From Eleusine coracana subsp. coracana (Eukaryota > Streptophyta > Magnoliopsida > Poales > Poaceae), in the NCBI GenBank assembly GCA_032690845.1, contig CM064417.1:32804432-32868431 (forward strand): 64,000 bases of DNA, read 5' to 3'. This document shows, piece after piece, positions 44,100-55,296 of this stretch. The first letter of the stretch is position 1; every line of letters starts with the position of its first letter. The notes below the pieces were generated by a model. It saw nothing but the letters and a program-made list of their open reading frames with translations, was not told the origin of the DNA and searched no databases. A program made the position numbers and the translations under genes.

Positions 44100-45110
44100 T
44101 AACCACCTCGATCGAATTTTCTTCTCTTGAGCCAATTGTTTTGGAGGAATATCACAAGCTCAAGAAAGAGAGGAAGATGGTGATGGATGGCTTCAAGAGG
44201 CTCACACGTGGTAGAGCCATCCACAAGCAGATCCTTGGGAGAAACCTTATGAACAATGTCTCCCATCGGGGACTTGGCTCATATCCTGCAGCCATCGACA
44301 TCATCAAGACGAGTGACTCCATCCCCGCATGGATCAAGCCGCCGCGCTGCCTCCGTCGAGCCGCCGCGCCGCATCTCTGACCTCGCGCTAACGCTCTAGC
44401 CCCCGCTCGCCTGCGCGCAGCAGCGCTGTGCGTCTGCAGCCCCATCACCGCCGATGCCCTTGCACAGTGTTGTCTCTACCTCCTTGCTGGCAGAGCGCTG
44501 CCGCCGCTGAGCCTTGCCGTAGTATCTAACACCGACGCGCCTACACCTCTACTCACGCGTGCACTACCCCGAGCCCAAGCTCCCTCTGCCGATTGTTAGG
44601 GCAAGGTCGTCCTTCCTCCACCTCCGTTGCGGTGACCCAAAAGCTCCACCTTTTTCCGACAATCGGCTACGAGCTCTTCTTGGTGTTCAACGTTTCCATC
44701 TCCAGGGTATTGTGCTTTCTTCCTATTCATCATGTCATGCCCTAATTTTGAGCAATTTTCCGTAATTGATGCAATTGGATTAATTATCCATGTTTAGTTG
44801 CTTAATTAGGATTAATTGGCTCAACCTTGTTTGCAATTAAATTCCATGCCCATCTATTAATTGCAATTCTAGGTTTGTTTCCTGTCTACTATACAGTTAG
44901 ATTTATTGCCATTATTTGACTGTACACTAGATGACTCGCACCAGCCACCTATAGTCAATGATCACTGTTGTCTCATTGCTTTATTTTTCTAGTGACCATG
45001 TCCTTCATCTTAGTGCTAGGATTTTTATTTCGCACTCTTACCTAGCGATGATGTGCTTGTAGATTTATATAGGGTCTATGCTTATCCTATCTATACCTAC
45101 ATGCGTGCAG
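44100..45110 (+). other. Junction region where copia pol should be
   Basis: 44100-44330 still reads as gag tail in one frame (LEEYHKLKKERKMVMDGFKR, then RGRAIHKQILGRN). From about 44335 the text becomes GC-rich and then, after 44720, AT-rich intron-like. None of the copia pol motifs are present. The region looks like the scar of a large deletion or replacement of pol. Confidence 0.5.
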
Positions 45111-45116
45111 TGACAC

Positions 45117-47515
45117 TTGACCGCAGCCGAGATGGCAGGAGCAGGTGATCAGGACAAGGGAATGGGCAAGTTGATAGAGAAGCCCAGAGGCAAGAAGAGG
45201 ACTAGACTGGACGCTGAGTCAGAGAGAACTAGGTGGTTGGCACAACATCTGGATGCTATGAAGATTTCATGCAGGACACCCGGATCACTGTTGATCACAG
45301 GGACACAGACATATGACCAGAACCGCCGGAGGAGCACTAGACAGACGACAGCAGCCCCATAGCTGTATACAGGTGTGAGGTTAGCACCGTGGTCACAGGG
45401 TACTCCGACTTCTCATCAGGAGAGGTCGTCGAGACCTGCGGAGCAGGGATCCTTCGAGAAATAGGAGGAGTCCGAGGAGGAGGAGAGCTCAGAGTGAGAG
45501 TCTGAGACAGACTCCTTAGACGAGGAGGAGACAAAGCAGCTAGCGCAGACAGTATCCCAGAGGTCAGCTCACCGGGCAGGAGACCTGCAGTGCACTTGTG
45601 AGGTGTGCACCAGGAGGCTATAGAGGCTGGTAGCCGTAGCTAGAGAGGGAGACATCCTTAAGGTCCCCGCCAAGGATCTTATGGTGAGTCGTCTCATCCA
45701 CTTCGAGCAGTGGGTTCTAGTCCCCAGGGAGCCTGCTGGAGGAGAGAGGTACTGGACATGTCTTCAGAGGAGGATCGGTGAGGGCTTGAGATGCTATCTT
45801 ACCCGGAAGGACAAGTCTGGGTTGTTTGTGCTACAGCAATACATGTTGTACCCGACTATGAGGAGAGCCACCAGCAGAGACATGGAGCAGTACTTCACGT
45901 ACTAGCCTGGACTAGCAGAGTTAGTCACCAGCACCTATAAATACAGAGAGTACATAGTGATGGAATTCTACGCTACACTATGGGTAGCCAGAGATCTAGT
46001 TCTTCTTCAAAGGAGAGCCCCAGCGCTTGACTAGAGAGGATTTGATAGCTGCACTTGGACTACTCGCTTCAAACCTGCAGTTGTACAGGAGTGCCTATGG
46101 GACCTTCGCTCCACCCTGCAGACCACATGGAGGGACGCTACCTATAGACGACATGGTGTCAGTCACCTTTCCACCACCACACATCCCAATCTTTGACAGA
46201 CGCCCTGCTAGGCTCACTGCAGAGGCGAAGGTGGTTAGGTCAATAGTCACCAGGACTATCATTCCGAGGTCAGGGTATAGAGAGGAGTTCACACTTTTGC
46301 ACCAATAGGAAGTCGAAGCTATTCTGAGCTGATAATAGTTTGACCTTGCAGATCTTTTTATTGCTAAGATGGAGGAGGTTATCTCTGAGAGGGTTGGAGA
46401 ACGTCACCTAGTCTATGGGTCAGATATTTGCTATCTTTTCAGGAGACTAGGGCTTGTGACAAAGGAGTAGTATGACGCGTACCCTGAGGTGACCACCAGC
46501 TACGCACCTCGAATCCGCAGGGGATCGCAGTCAGCCTCGACTCAGCAGACAGACGAGTAGGAGTCGCCATCAATCACTCATGAGCAGGAGTCTCATCCAG
46601 ATAGGGCAGTTCTTGAGTCAGCTATTATAGGAGCTCCACCCCAGTCAACAGTTTCAGAGACAGATCACGTAGCCTTGATAGCAGCGCTTGCAGGACGCCT
46701 GGGTGACTTCATCCAGAACTCAGCTGAGGAGACATGTCAGATTATGGAGGCGATCAGGGGACAGGCAGAGCTCCAGAGACAGCAAATGGTACTGATGACT
46801 ACACTAATGACACTGATGGTAGAGATCACTCAGAGACAGGCCAGCCAGGAGCCAGGACCTTTTGCACTTCCACAGTTTCAGCCGTTGCAGACACAGTCAC
46901 GACATTGTGACTGCCATGATGACAACCCAGTCCAGTGGTTTGTCATCACACTCAGGGGTGTTACCGACAGGGGGAGCATGATAGACATTCTCACCAGCTC
47001 AGTTCTCCCTCGTGTACGCTTTTTCATTATCTCCGTTGTTTACTTCACTGACATACTCTTTCACTTCACAGATGGTAGGACCCTCCATTCACCAGCAGCT
47101 GCCAGCCAGGAGTCTGACCTTCTCAGATGTTGTACACACCACACAGGCAGCTCCATAGACAGAGATTCTCCCAGAGACACCTACAACTCTACCTTCTTCT
47201 GCTACAGACTCTACGCTTGTTACACCTCAGGTAGCAGAGGATCTTGTCCACAAAGGTTTCACTCAGGAGGATGTGGATGACCTTGCTTTTCTTCAGGCAA
47301 CAACTGCTGAGGAGACATCCACAGTCCCACCAACAGGATAGGACAAAAGGTCTGAGTCACCAGTTGACCTTGAGTACTTTGAGCAGCTCGACATTCAGGT
47401 GACACAAGCTCAGGGAGAGCAGCTGGATCTAGCATAGGAGCAGCCCAGAGCAGAGCCCGTAGAGGACGTCGCTGCACCACAACCTCCTTCGACCACGAGC
47501 GCTTAGTTGTTTCTC
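45117..47515 (+). pseudogene. Env-like / plant transposon-protein-like coding region
   Basis: Several shifted open pieces follow each other: a basic N-terminus (KPRGKKRTRLDAESERTRWL), then LIHFEQWVLVPRE, then YREYIVMEFYATLWVARD, then after a frameshift FFFKGE and RLTREDLIAALGL. Gln-rich, helix-prone segments (46675-46860) and a Ser/Thr/Pro tail come next. The FYA-L and I-A-LGL phrases resemble the env-like proteins downstream of pol in SIRE-type copia elements and the so-called putative plant transposon domain. That is family memory, not a search. Stops and shifts near 45905, 46000 and 46310 make it a pseudogene. Confidence 0.45.
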
Positions 47516-48100
47516 CTTCTCTTTTTGGTTCTTATTGCCAAAGGGGGAGAAGACATAGAGATAGGGGGAGTGTCCTATGACGATCAAGAGATAGTAGCAT
47601 GTATCTAGGGGGAGCATACGTGTACATGGGTTTTGGGAGTTAGATACATTTGGATCTTATTTTGATGGATTTATTGATGTTCGTGGATTTTGATGAGTCA
47701 TGGTTTTCATTCGCTTGTGTTTGACTCGTCGTGATCACACTTGGTTTATTTTTCATATGCAGTGCTTTGTCTTTCTTTATTTATCTTGTATGCATGTGTA
47801 TGATTCCATGATGATGATTGCTCGCTTTTAATTCCTATGCATTGCCATGCTATCCTGTTTGCATTTTATCATTCATGTGTTGCATTTCATGTCTTTATGC
47901 TTTAATTAGTATCTTCACATGACATGCATGCATATCATCTAGAGTGTGCTTTTCTCTTTTCATTCTCTTAGCTCTTCATGGTTCTTGATTGAGTAGGACC
48001 TTGTTTGTTCATTGCTTATACTTTTGAGGTTCCTCTCAATCATAGTGTAGCTCTTTTAGCCTTGATGTTTCATGATAAGTAGTGGTTGTCATCAATTACC

Positions 48101-48114
48101 AAAAAGGGGGAGAT
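48101..48114 (+). other. Polypurine tract of the copia-type element
   Basis: AAAAAGGGGGAGA lies immediately before the 3' LTR (TGCAAG at 48115), the usual plus-strand priming site. Further G-rich AGGGGGAG words occur at 47540-47620. Confidence 0.85.
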
Positions 48115-49613
48115 TGCAAGCTTCATGTCCATTGATGATTGGATTCCCGAGGTATGAAAGTTTTGGGGATTAATGACAACTATGAAATTGTGAGCTAATA
48201 TCTACACGAGTGTTGTCTATGCAGACAACATCTCTAAACTCTACTACAAATCTTATTGATGATGATGGTTGCCTTGGCGAAGGATGACAATGACTGCAAG
48301 CATGGAGGCTTGATGAGCTTGATGGAGTTCAAGGGTTGATGAAGATGGATCAAGGCTAAGACCAAGTTATGGAGCAAGTGTCTGGAACACTTGTCTAGGT
48401 GTTAGGGCTTTGAGTCCATAGGAAAACCGGACTATCAAGAAGGTCTAGGTCATGTCTCTTAGGTCATGACTAGTTATTGATGGGCATGGATGCTCAGTGA
48501 AATCACAGGCACTAGATGACACTGGAGAAGTCAATGAGCTGTTCGGAGAAGCCAAGAAACAAAGTCAAGTGAGGACGAGGTGTTTCATCTTCTAGACATA
48601 GTGACCGGACAGAGGGGTTAGTGGTGATCGGACTGTATGGTCACTAGGAGACCAAAGAGAAGTCTATGAGGAAATCTGTCAACGCGAAGACCTGTAGAGA
48701 CCGGATGGTCCGGTCTGTATGGAGGTAGCTCGGGACAGAAGGGTGCAGAAAATGGTGCCCTCTAGAATGGAGAGAGAAAGTCTGATAGGACGGTCCGATC
48801 AGTACGAGGATCAGTAGTGGGCAGAGCCATTGGAGCTAGATCTGCAGTAATCGGACAATGCAGTCAGTACGTCCAGAAAGCTGATTTCATGGAGCAACGG
48901 CTAGTTTGAGTTTAGAAGGGTGTATAACTTCGTTGCTGGGGTCTTGGAGACCCCTCTTGGCCAGTGCAATTGCTTGGAGCATTTAGTGAGAGCCAAGAGG
49001 AAAAGAGGAGAGCACTAGGAGGAGATATAGCATATCTTGAGAGTGCTAGTGAGAGTGACTTGAGCATCTTGCACATCGAAGGCTAGGGTGTCCCTGAGCG
49101 TGTGATCTAGGTTGTTACTCTTGGTCTATGGTGAGACCTAGACCAGTTAGGTGTCGGTGATCGAGCCTATCATGATCGATTGTGAAGGCCGTCACAGGTT
49201 TGTACCCGGTTTGAGCCCGCCGGTGAAAGGGGCATCGCGTGCGAGAACTCCACATTGGTGGCGGGAGGGACCAGCACTCCGGCGGGAGTGGTCCAACAAG
49301 GAGTAGGGAAAGGTGCCATCCTTCCGAGACCTCAGGAAAAAATAATGAGCATTCCTTGACCCCCCTTTACTATTCCTCAATTGTGTGCTCTAGTAACTAG
49401 GTGTGTATAGCTTGTGGCTTGCATAGGCTAGTATGTTTAGCTTCCGCATTTGTATTCATCATGAACACTTGCATGTGTAGTGTTTTAGCCTCGTAGAATT
49501 GCTTAGGTTGCAATGATTGCTAGGATCTAGTGGTGTGAAATTGAAGTATTCGGATTTGTGGTCGGCTTACCGGTTCACCCCCTCCTCCTCTCGGTACGCC
49601 TTTGGTCCTTACA
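48115..49613 (+). repeat. 3' LTR of the copia-type element
   Basis: This 1499-base direct repeat of the 5' LTR starts TGCAAG (one change from TGTAAG) and ends CTTACA. It carries the same GACCGG/CCGGTC word family at 48600-48870, more decayed than in the 5' copy. Confidence 0.9.
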
Positions 49614-50169
49614 GTCATGCTAGACCCTCTAGACACGTCCCTAATTGGGCTCAACTTGATACAAAGCCTGAAGGCCAAAACAGGTGACGCAGCACCGGAA
49701 TAGATTCTGGACCCTCACTTGCTTCGACGATTCCTGATGACTCCGGATGAATTTTGATATGAGACTGGCAGCATTGAAAATTCCTTCTCCTTATCTTTCC
49801 GTGCATATGTAGAACATCCAATACCGAGTATGTATGCATCCTGGGCGGCCATTTTAGTGCGGACTGGTCCTGGGCCCTGAAACAGACTTGAAGTCGGTTT
49901 GAATTGGGCCTCCACCTTGGCTTCCACGTCCTCGCTGGACCCCCACGTCCCCAAGTCCTTCTCCCATCATCTTTTGGTCCTTTCCAAGGTTTCTAATCAT
50001 AATATAATCATTAGGTAGCAAACCATTTTTAAAAGTGACATATAATGAAGAACGTAGAAACGAGCTCACCTCTAAATTAAGTCGTTGTGCATGAGCTCTA
50101 GTCATTGGACCTTGCAAGTCCATAATCGGAGGAGTGTTGTGTGCATTCATTGGGGTGATATCCTCATCA
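49614..50169 (-). repeat. Inner part of the gypsy 3' LTR, protein-coding at its start
   Basis: On the minus strand the LTR starts TGATGAGGATATCACC at 50169, immediately after a purine tract (AAGAGGGGGAGGA, 50182-50170). The integrase reading frame crosses this boundary and continues for about 105 codons inside the LTR to its stop at 49854-49856. The remainder to 49614 is non-coding LTR, where the copia-type element is inserted. Confidence 0.75.
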
Positions 50170-51361
50170 TCCTCCCCCTCTTGAATTGCAGTCTTCCTCG
50201 ACTCAAGCTCATCCTCTCCTCCCAAGTATGGTTTCAAATCTGAAATGTTAAAAGTAGGACTAACCCCGAACTCGGGAGGCAGTTTGTATACATTATCGTT
50301 AATATTCTCAATAATTTTAAATGGACCATCAGCTCTAGGAATCAATTTAGAGTTTCTCAATTCTGAAAATCTATCTTTTCTCAAGTGCAACCATACTAAA
50401 TCTCCTACATCAAGTGTTACTTCTTTCCTACTTTTACTACCAGCAATTTTATTCTTTTCATTCATCATTTCAATGCTAAGCCTAGGTTTTTCAGGCATTT
50501 GCAAAATGAAATCAGCACGCTCTTTAGCATCAATACTAACTCTCTCATTGGTAGGCAAAAGAAAAATATCAAGTGGAGTACGGGTATCAAAGCCATGCAC
50601 TACCTTAAAAGGACTTACCTTGGTAGTAGAATGTGTTGCCCGATTATGAGCAAACTCAACATGATGCAAACATTCTTCCCACTGCTTTAAATCTTTCTTC
50701 AAAATAGCTCTTAACAAGGTGTTCAAAGTGCGGTTCACAATCTCAGTTTGTCCATCTGTTTGTGGGTGACATGTTGTAGAAAACAACCACTTTGTACCTA
50801 ACTTATTCCAAAATGTGCGCCAAAAGTGACTTCAGAATTTTGCATCATGATCTGAAATAATAGTAGAAGACATACCATGCAAACGTATAATCTCTTTGAA
50901 AAAGAGGTCAGCAATATGACTAGCATCATCAGTCTTATGACATGGTATAAAGTGTGCCATTTTAGAAAAACGATCCATAACAACAAAAATGCTATCACTC
51001 CCCCTCTTAGTCCTAGGCAATCGTAAAACAAAGTATATAGAAATATCCGCCCGAGAAATAGAAGGAGTAGGACATGGCATGTATAAACCATATGGATTCA
51101 AGCAAGACTTGGCTTTTTGACATGTAGTGCAACGAGCAATAAAATGCTCAACATCTTTCCTCATCTTTGGCCAAAAGAAATGTATGGACAAAATATCCTC
51201 CGTCTTCTTACAGCAAAATGACCCATCAATCCACCTCCATGCGCCTCCTGCAACAATAAAAGGCGAACGGAACCAACTAGAATGCATAGACGATTAGCTC
51301 TAAACAAGAACTCATCATTCAATACAAATTTGTTCCAAGCACGACCTTCTTTACATTGCAA
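49854..51361 (-). pseudogene. Gypsy integrase with LTR-encoded tail
   Basis: Three minus-strand pieces in shifting frames form the integrase. HGGGLMGHF and CTTCQKAKS make the H-H-C-C zinc-binding part (about 51240-51120). The core follows, with IYFVLRLPRTKRG, VVMDRFSKMAHFIPC, SDHDAKF, then FSTTCHPQTDGQTE and VNRTLNTLLRAIL. The first catalytic Asp (usually M-D-F-V) is Tyr, while the second Asp and the Glu are present. The C-terminal part ends KLPPEFGVSPTFNISDLKPY and then runs into the LTR as a Thr/Arg-rich tail with TRAHAQRLNLEV. Frameshifts lie near 51200 and 50800. Confidence 0.85.
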
Positions 51362-51538
51362 AAACGCATCCTTAAAATCAACATCGTTAGCATATTATTC
51401 TTTAATTGCCTCAAGTCCAAAAATTTTACAATCAAGTTGAGACAACAAAGTATAGCGTCTAGACAAAGCATTAGCAATTACATTATCCTTCCCTTTCTTA
51501 TGTTTGATAATATAAGGAAAAGACTCAATAAATTCAAC

Positions 51539-52000
51539 TCATTTAGCATGTCTATGGTTCAAATTGTATTGTGAGAGAATATGCTTAAGTGATTTATGAT
51601 CAGAATGAATAACAAATTTTTTGGGCAACAAATAATGATGCCACGTCTCCAAGGAACATACAAGTGCACATAATTTCTTATCATAAGTGGAGTAATTCAA
51701 AACAGGCCCAGTAATTTTCTTGCTAAAGTATGCAATAGGTTTGCCATCTTGCATCAAAACACCACCAATGCCTATACCTCTAGCATCACATTCAAGCTCA
51801 ATAGTCTTATCAAAATTGGGAAGTTGTAGCAATGGTGCATGTGTAAGTTTGTCCTTCAAAGCATCAAAGGACTCTTGATATACCTTACCCCAATGGAACT
51901 CAACGCCCTTTTTTGTCAATTCATGCAATTGTGTAGCAATCGTGCTGAAATCTTTGACAAAGCGATGGTAGAAACCTGCAAGACCAAGAAAACTCCTCAC
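51539..52000 (-). pseudogene. Gypsy RNase H domain
   Basis: The open piece reads RSFLGLAGFYHRFVKDFS (RT connection), then ELECDARGIGIGGVL with the first active-site Asp, GKPIAYFSKK, then NYSTYDKKLCALV and FVIHSDHKSLKHIL. The usual DKEL is DKKL here, so the catalytic Glu position is Lys. A single stop (about 52000-51998) separates it from RT. Confidence 0.85.
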
Positions 52001-52724
52001 CTATGTGATAGCTTTTGGTACCGGCCAGCTCTTTATGGCTTCAATCTTCGCCTCATCCACCTCAATTCCCTGTGGAGTCACAACATAGACAAGAAAAGAG
52101 ACTCGATCTATGCAAAAGGTGCACTTCTCAAGGTTACCAAATAAACATGCAGATCTCAAAGCATCAAAAATAGCATGTAAATGATCCATATGTTCATCCT
52201 TTGACTTGCTATAAATCAAGATATCATCAAAGTAAACTACCATAAAATTGCCAATGAAAGCTCTTAACACCTTATTCATCAAACACATGAAAGTACTAGG
52301 TGCATTAGTTAAACTAAAGAACATTCCTAACCACTCATACAACCCGAATTTTGTTTTGAAAGCTGTTTTCCATTCATCTCCAAGTTTCATTATAATTTGA
52401 TGGTAGCCACTATGTAAGTCAATTTTATTGAAAATTATAGCGTCACAGAACTCATCAAGCATGTTGTCTAGCCTAGGAATAGGATGACGATATCTAATAG
52501 TAATGGACGCACATACGCCAAGGACCATCATTCTTAGGAACCAAAAGTATGAAAATAGCACAAGAACTAAGTGATTGACAAACATACTCATGATCCAAAA
52601 GGTCTTGGACTTGTCGTTGTATTTCCTTAGTCTCCTCAGGGTTGGTCCTATAGGTAGTACGGTTTGGCAAAGTAGCATCCGGAATCAAATCAATTTGATG
52701 CTCAATCCCTCTCAAAGGTGGCAA
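52001..52724 (-). pseudogene. Gypsy reverse transcriptase
   Basis: The first piece (52724-52494) reads GIEHQIDLIPDATLPNRTTYR and VPKNDGPWRMCVHYY. After a frameshift near 52500 the second piece reads RHPIPRLDNMLDE, KIDLHSGYHQI, then GLYEWLGMFFSLTNAPSTF and VYFDDILIYS. The active-site YFDD is intact. Order and wording are those of plant Ty3/gypsy RT, which copies the element RNA. The frameshift inactivates the copy. Confidence 0.9.
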
Positions 52725-52985
52725 TCCCGGGGGTATTTCAGCTCGAAAAACATCCTCATACTCCTACAAAATATTAGTGACAGCAGGAGACAAAGCACTA
52801 GGAGCAATATCATGAAGTGAAAACAAATCTTGTTTACATATCAAAGCATAGAAAATATCATTAGTAGAAATTTCAACACGTTCAGCTTTTGTTGCAAGAC
52901 ATGAATGACCTTGTAATTTAATTCCAGCACCCTTAGAACTTGAAGAATCATTAACGTTACTAGGTGTAGAATCAGAATTAATAGG

Positions 52986-54005
52986 TTACTGAATTTCAAG
53001 ACTTTTATTTTTCAGACTAGCAGCCCTTTCTAAATCAGCTTGTATAATTTCAGTAGGGGTCAATGGTAACAAAGTAATTTTAGTTCCTTTATGCATAAAA
53101 GTGTACTTATTACTTTTACCATGGCGTATAACATCATTATCAAATTCCCAAGGTCTACCCAATAAAAGTGAACATGCTTGGATGGGTACAACATCACAAT
53201 CAATAGAATCAACATAAGAACCAATGGAAAAAGGAATTCTACAAGTTTGTGTTACCTTAGCTTTTCCAGAGCCATTTAACCACTGAATGTAGTATGGATG
53301 TGGATGTGGACGTGTGGTCAAGGCAAGCTTCTTGACCACATCAGAATGAACCAAGTTATTGCAGCTCCCTCCATCAATAACGACACGTGCCCGACGGTTC
53401 TTGATAATGAAGAAGATCTGGAACAAGTTGTGGCGCTGCATCATCTCAGGCTGCTGAACTTGTGTGCTAAGCACATGCTGAACAATAATGTTCATGTAGC
53501 CCGTGGTGTCTCCGCCTCCAAGGACGAGGTGAGCGACATCCTCCTCCTCATCCTCCATATCGGAGGTGCTCATGTAACCTCCATCATCTGTCGCCACGTA
53601 TGCCCACCTACTTGGGCAATCTTTCTGCGAATGACCAAGTCCATGGCAGCAGTGGCACTGAGTTTCTGTAGTGCGTCCCATCGAAGCGACAGATGAGGCA
53701 ATACTAGCTGGCACCTGCATAGAATTTTTACCTAAGCTCGCTGAAGGTGCAAGGGCTGATCTTGGTGCTGCAGAAGCACTACTAGGTCCCTTGCCAGCAG
53801 GAGCTACTGGTGGGGGCGTCTGGAAAGATGGCTTGGGCAGCCTCGAAGTCCCTGTCAGTCGCGGTGGGTAGAAGCTACGATTATAGTTCCTGGACGCTAT
53901 GAAACATCCATGCGATTCTTTCTCTGCAAGCATAGCATACTGAAAAGACTGTTTGAGAGTATAAAATTCTTTATAATCAAGAATGTCCTGAATTTCTTTT
54001 CTCAA
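52986..54005 (-). pseudogene. Gypsy gag C-terminus, zinc knuckle and aspartic protease
   Basis: This 339-residue open frame has a Pro/Ser/Ala-rich linker, then CHCCHGLGHSQKDC at residues 117-130 (a complete C-x2-C-x4-H-x4-C knuckle that binds the RNA genome). An acidic linker and VVIDGGSCNNLVHSDVVKKL follow, the protease active site with D-G-G. The frame ends CSLLLGRPWEFDNDV and HKGTKI. This wording is typical of plant chromovirus-like gag-protease. It is the best preserved segment of the element and is free of stops. Confidence 0.85.
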
Positions 54006-54026
54006 ACCAGAATAAAAGCGGCAAAT

Positions 54027-54835
54027 CTAATCCTTTACTTTTTCCACTACAGCACAATGAATCAAACCCTTTTGAACCTCACTAAAGTGCTCCTGAACAG
54101 TATTATCTCCTTGTTCTAAGCGCTGTAGTTTATTACATATCTCTTTATAGAAAGAAGGAGGAACAAAATGATCACACATTGCTACCTTAAGTTCTTCCCA
54201 AGTAGTAGGCAAATCAGTTTCAGAAGCTAGACCACTCCACCAAACAATAGCAAAGTCATTAAACTCACTAGTGGCTTGTCTAACTCTATGTTATTTAGGA
54301 ACAAGGTGGGCATTAAATTTTTGCTCTATAGTCATCTCCCAATCAAGGTAAACATCACCATCATATTGTCCCGAAAATGAAGGAATTAAAAACTTAATTT
54401 TAGCATAAGGATCATATGGAGCATAGCCATAATTGTTATCTTGTGGACGAGGATTGTGGTTACCACCCATACCGTGAGTGTTATGGTGCAAGCGACATCG
54501 TAATCTCGCGTCCCTTGTAGCAGCCGTATCCACGGTGCCATCAGCAGCATACACCGTGTATTCATCAGGGCGTCATCATTGTTGTTGTGGGCGGTGTCAT
54601 TGGTCTTGGGAGCGTTCTCCAACATGGTAACCTGGTTGGTCAACTCAGAGATCCTTCTATTCAGCCGTTCAATGTTGTCTCCAAGGTGAAGCTTGTTAAC
54701 CGCTTCAGTGGCTGCCATGGTGATCGTCTCTACGAAACCACTCTGAGCCGCATATAAAGCCTTCTGTAGCTGCTCTTGGCTCATGAACTCATCAAATTTT
54801 GAGGGAAAAGCCCCCTCTCTAGTGCTTCCTGCCAT
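54027..54835 (-). pseudogene. Gypsy gag core
   Basis: The likely start is MAGSTREGAFPSKFDEFMS at 54835; an upstream in-frame Met at 54859 is less likely. A helix-forming segment (LGDNIERLNRRISELTNQV) follows. After a shift it reads KFLIPSFSGQYDGDVYLDWE and TIEQKFNAHLVP, then WEELKVAMCDHFVPPSFYKE and QRLEQGDNTVQEHFSE. This is the plant gag domain that assembles the particle. Frame breaks lie near 54550, 54290 and 54025. Confidence 0.8.
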
Positions 54836-54859
54836 TACAAACACCAAAACAGGAAACAA

Positions 54860-55296
54860 ACAGTAAAGGTTATCCCTACAAAACTACTAAGCAATGGTAC
54901 CTCTCAACACAGCAAAAGGAAGTTCCTTACAAAGCTCTTACAAAGTTCTAAAACGCAAAGCAAAGGATACCAGGGAGGTGTGTTCCATGATTGCAAGGGT
55001 CATAAAAACTTGTGTTGTCCGGAAGAAATATGTAGAGTTAGGAAGACTAAATATATATATGTGAGTGGCACACAAATCAAAAATAGAGAGTAAAGCTGAA
55101 TAAGTGCCCTAAGTAGCCTGTCCTTAGTTGTTGGTCTAACTATATCCTAGAACAGTAGTGATAGCAAGGCAGAAACCTTTATCATCGTGAGCTGCTTCCA
55201 TCTTGCTATATAGAATTAATAGGCCAGCTTTGCTATTGACTGCTAATTAGTGGACGCAATTAGAGAGTAAACAACTCCTGGAGGGCAGCCGTGCCT
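54860..55296. other. Gypsy leader remnant and undefined junction
   Basis: 54900-55040 resembles 22300-22480 (GCAAAGCAAAGGATAC, GATTGCAAGGGT, ACTTGTGTTGT), so it is part of this family's untranslated leader. A 5' LTR is expected next but its terminus TGATGTGG is not present. From about 55130 the text changes to leader-like text of the copia element. Confidence 0.5.

Larger units (their letters stand above)
40953..49613 (+). mobile_element. Copia-type LTR element with gag and env-like region but no pol
   Basis: The LTRs run 40953-42557 (TGTAAG to CTTACA) and 48115-49613 (TGCAAG to CTTACA). GTCGT before and GTCAT after are a target duplication with one change. It sits in the gypsy LTR, whose sequence resumes at 49614. 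The interior has a tRNA-Met-type primer site, a copia-type gag with zinc knuckle and coiled-coil tail, then a pol-less gap, then an env-like coding region, then a polypurine tract. No protease, integrase, RT or RNase H motif lies between 44100 and 48100. The organisation recalls the SIRE/Maximus group, which carries an env-like frame after pol. Confidence 0.85.
40582..54859 (-). mobile_element. Ty3/gypsy element with split 3' LTR (nest host)
   Basis: Read on the minus strand: gag (54835 down), protease, RT, RNase H, integrase (to 49854), polypurine tract, and a 3' LTR from 50169 to 40582 interrupted by another element at 40953-49613. LTR length without the insert is about 925 bases. The ends are TGATGAGG and CACATCA. 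RT precedes integrase, as in Ty3/gypsy. Protease D-G-G-S and the LTR-encoded tail recall the CRM-type chromovirus group, but no CR motif or chromodomain was identified. Several stops and frameshifts make it inactive. No 5' LTR was found beyond 54859. Confidence 0.85.
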
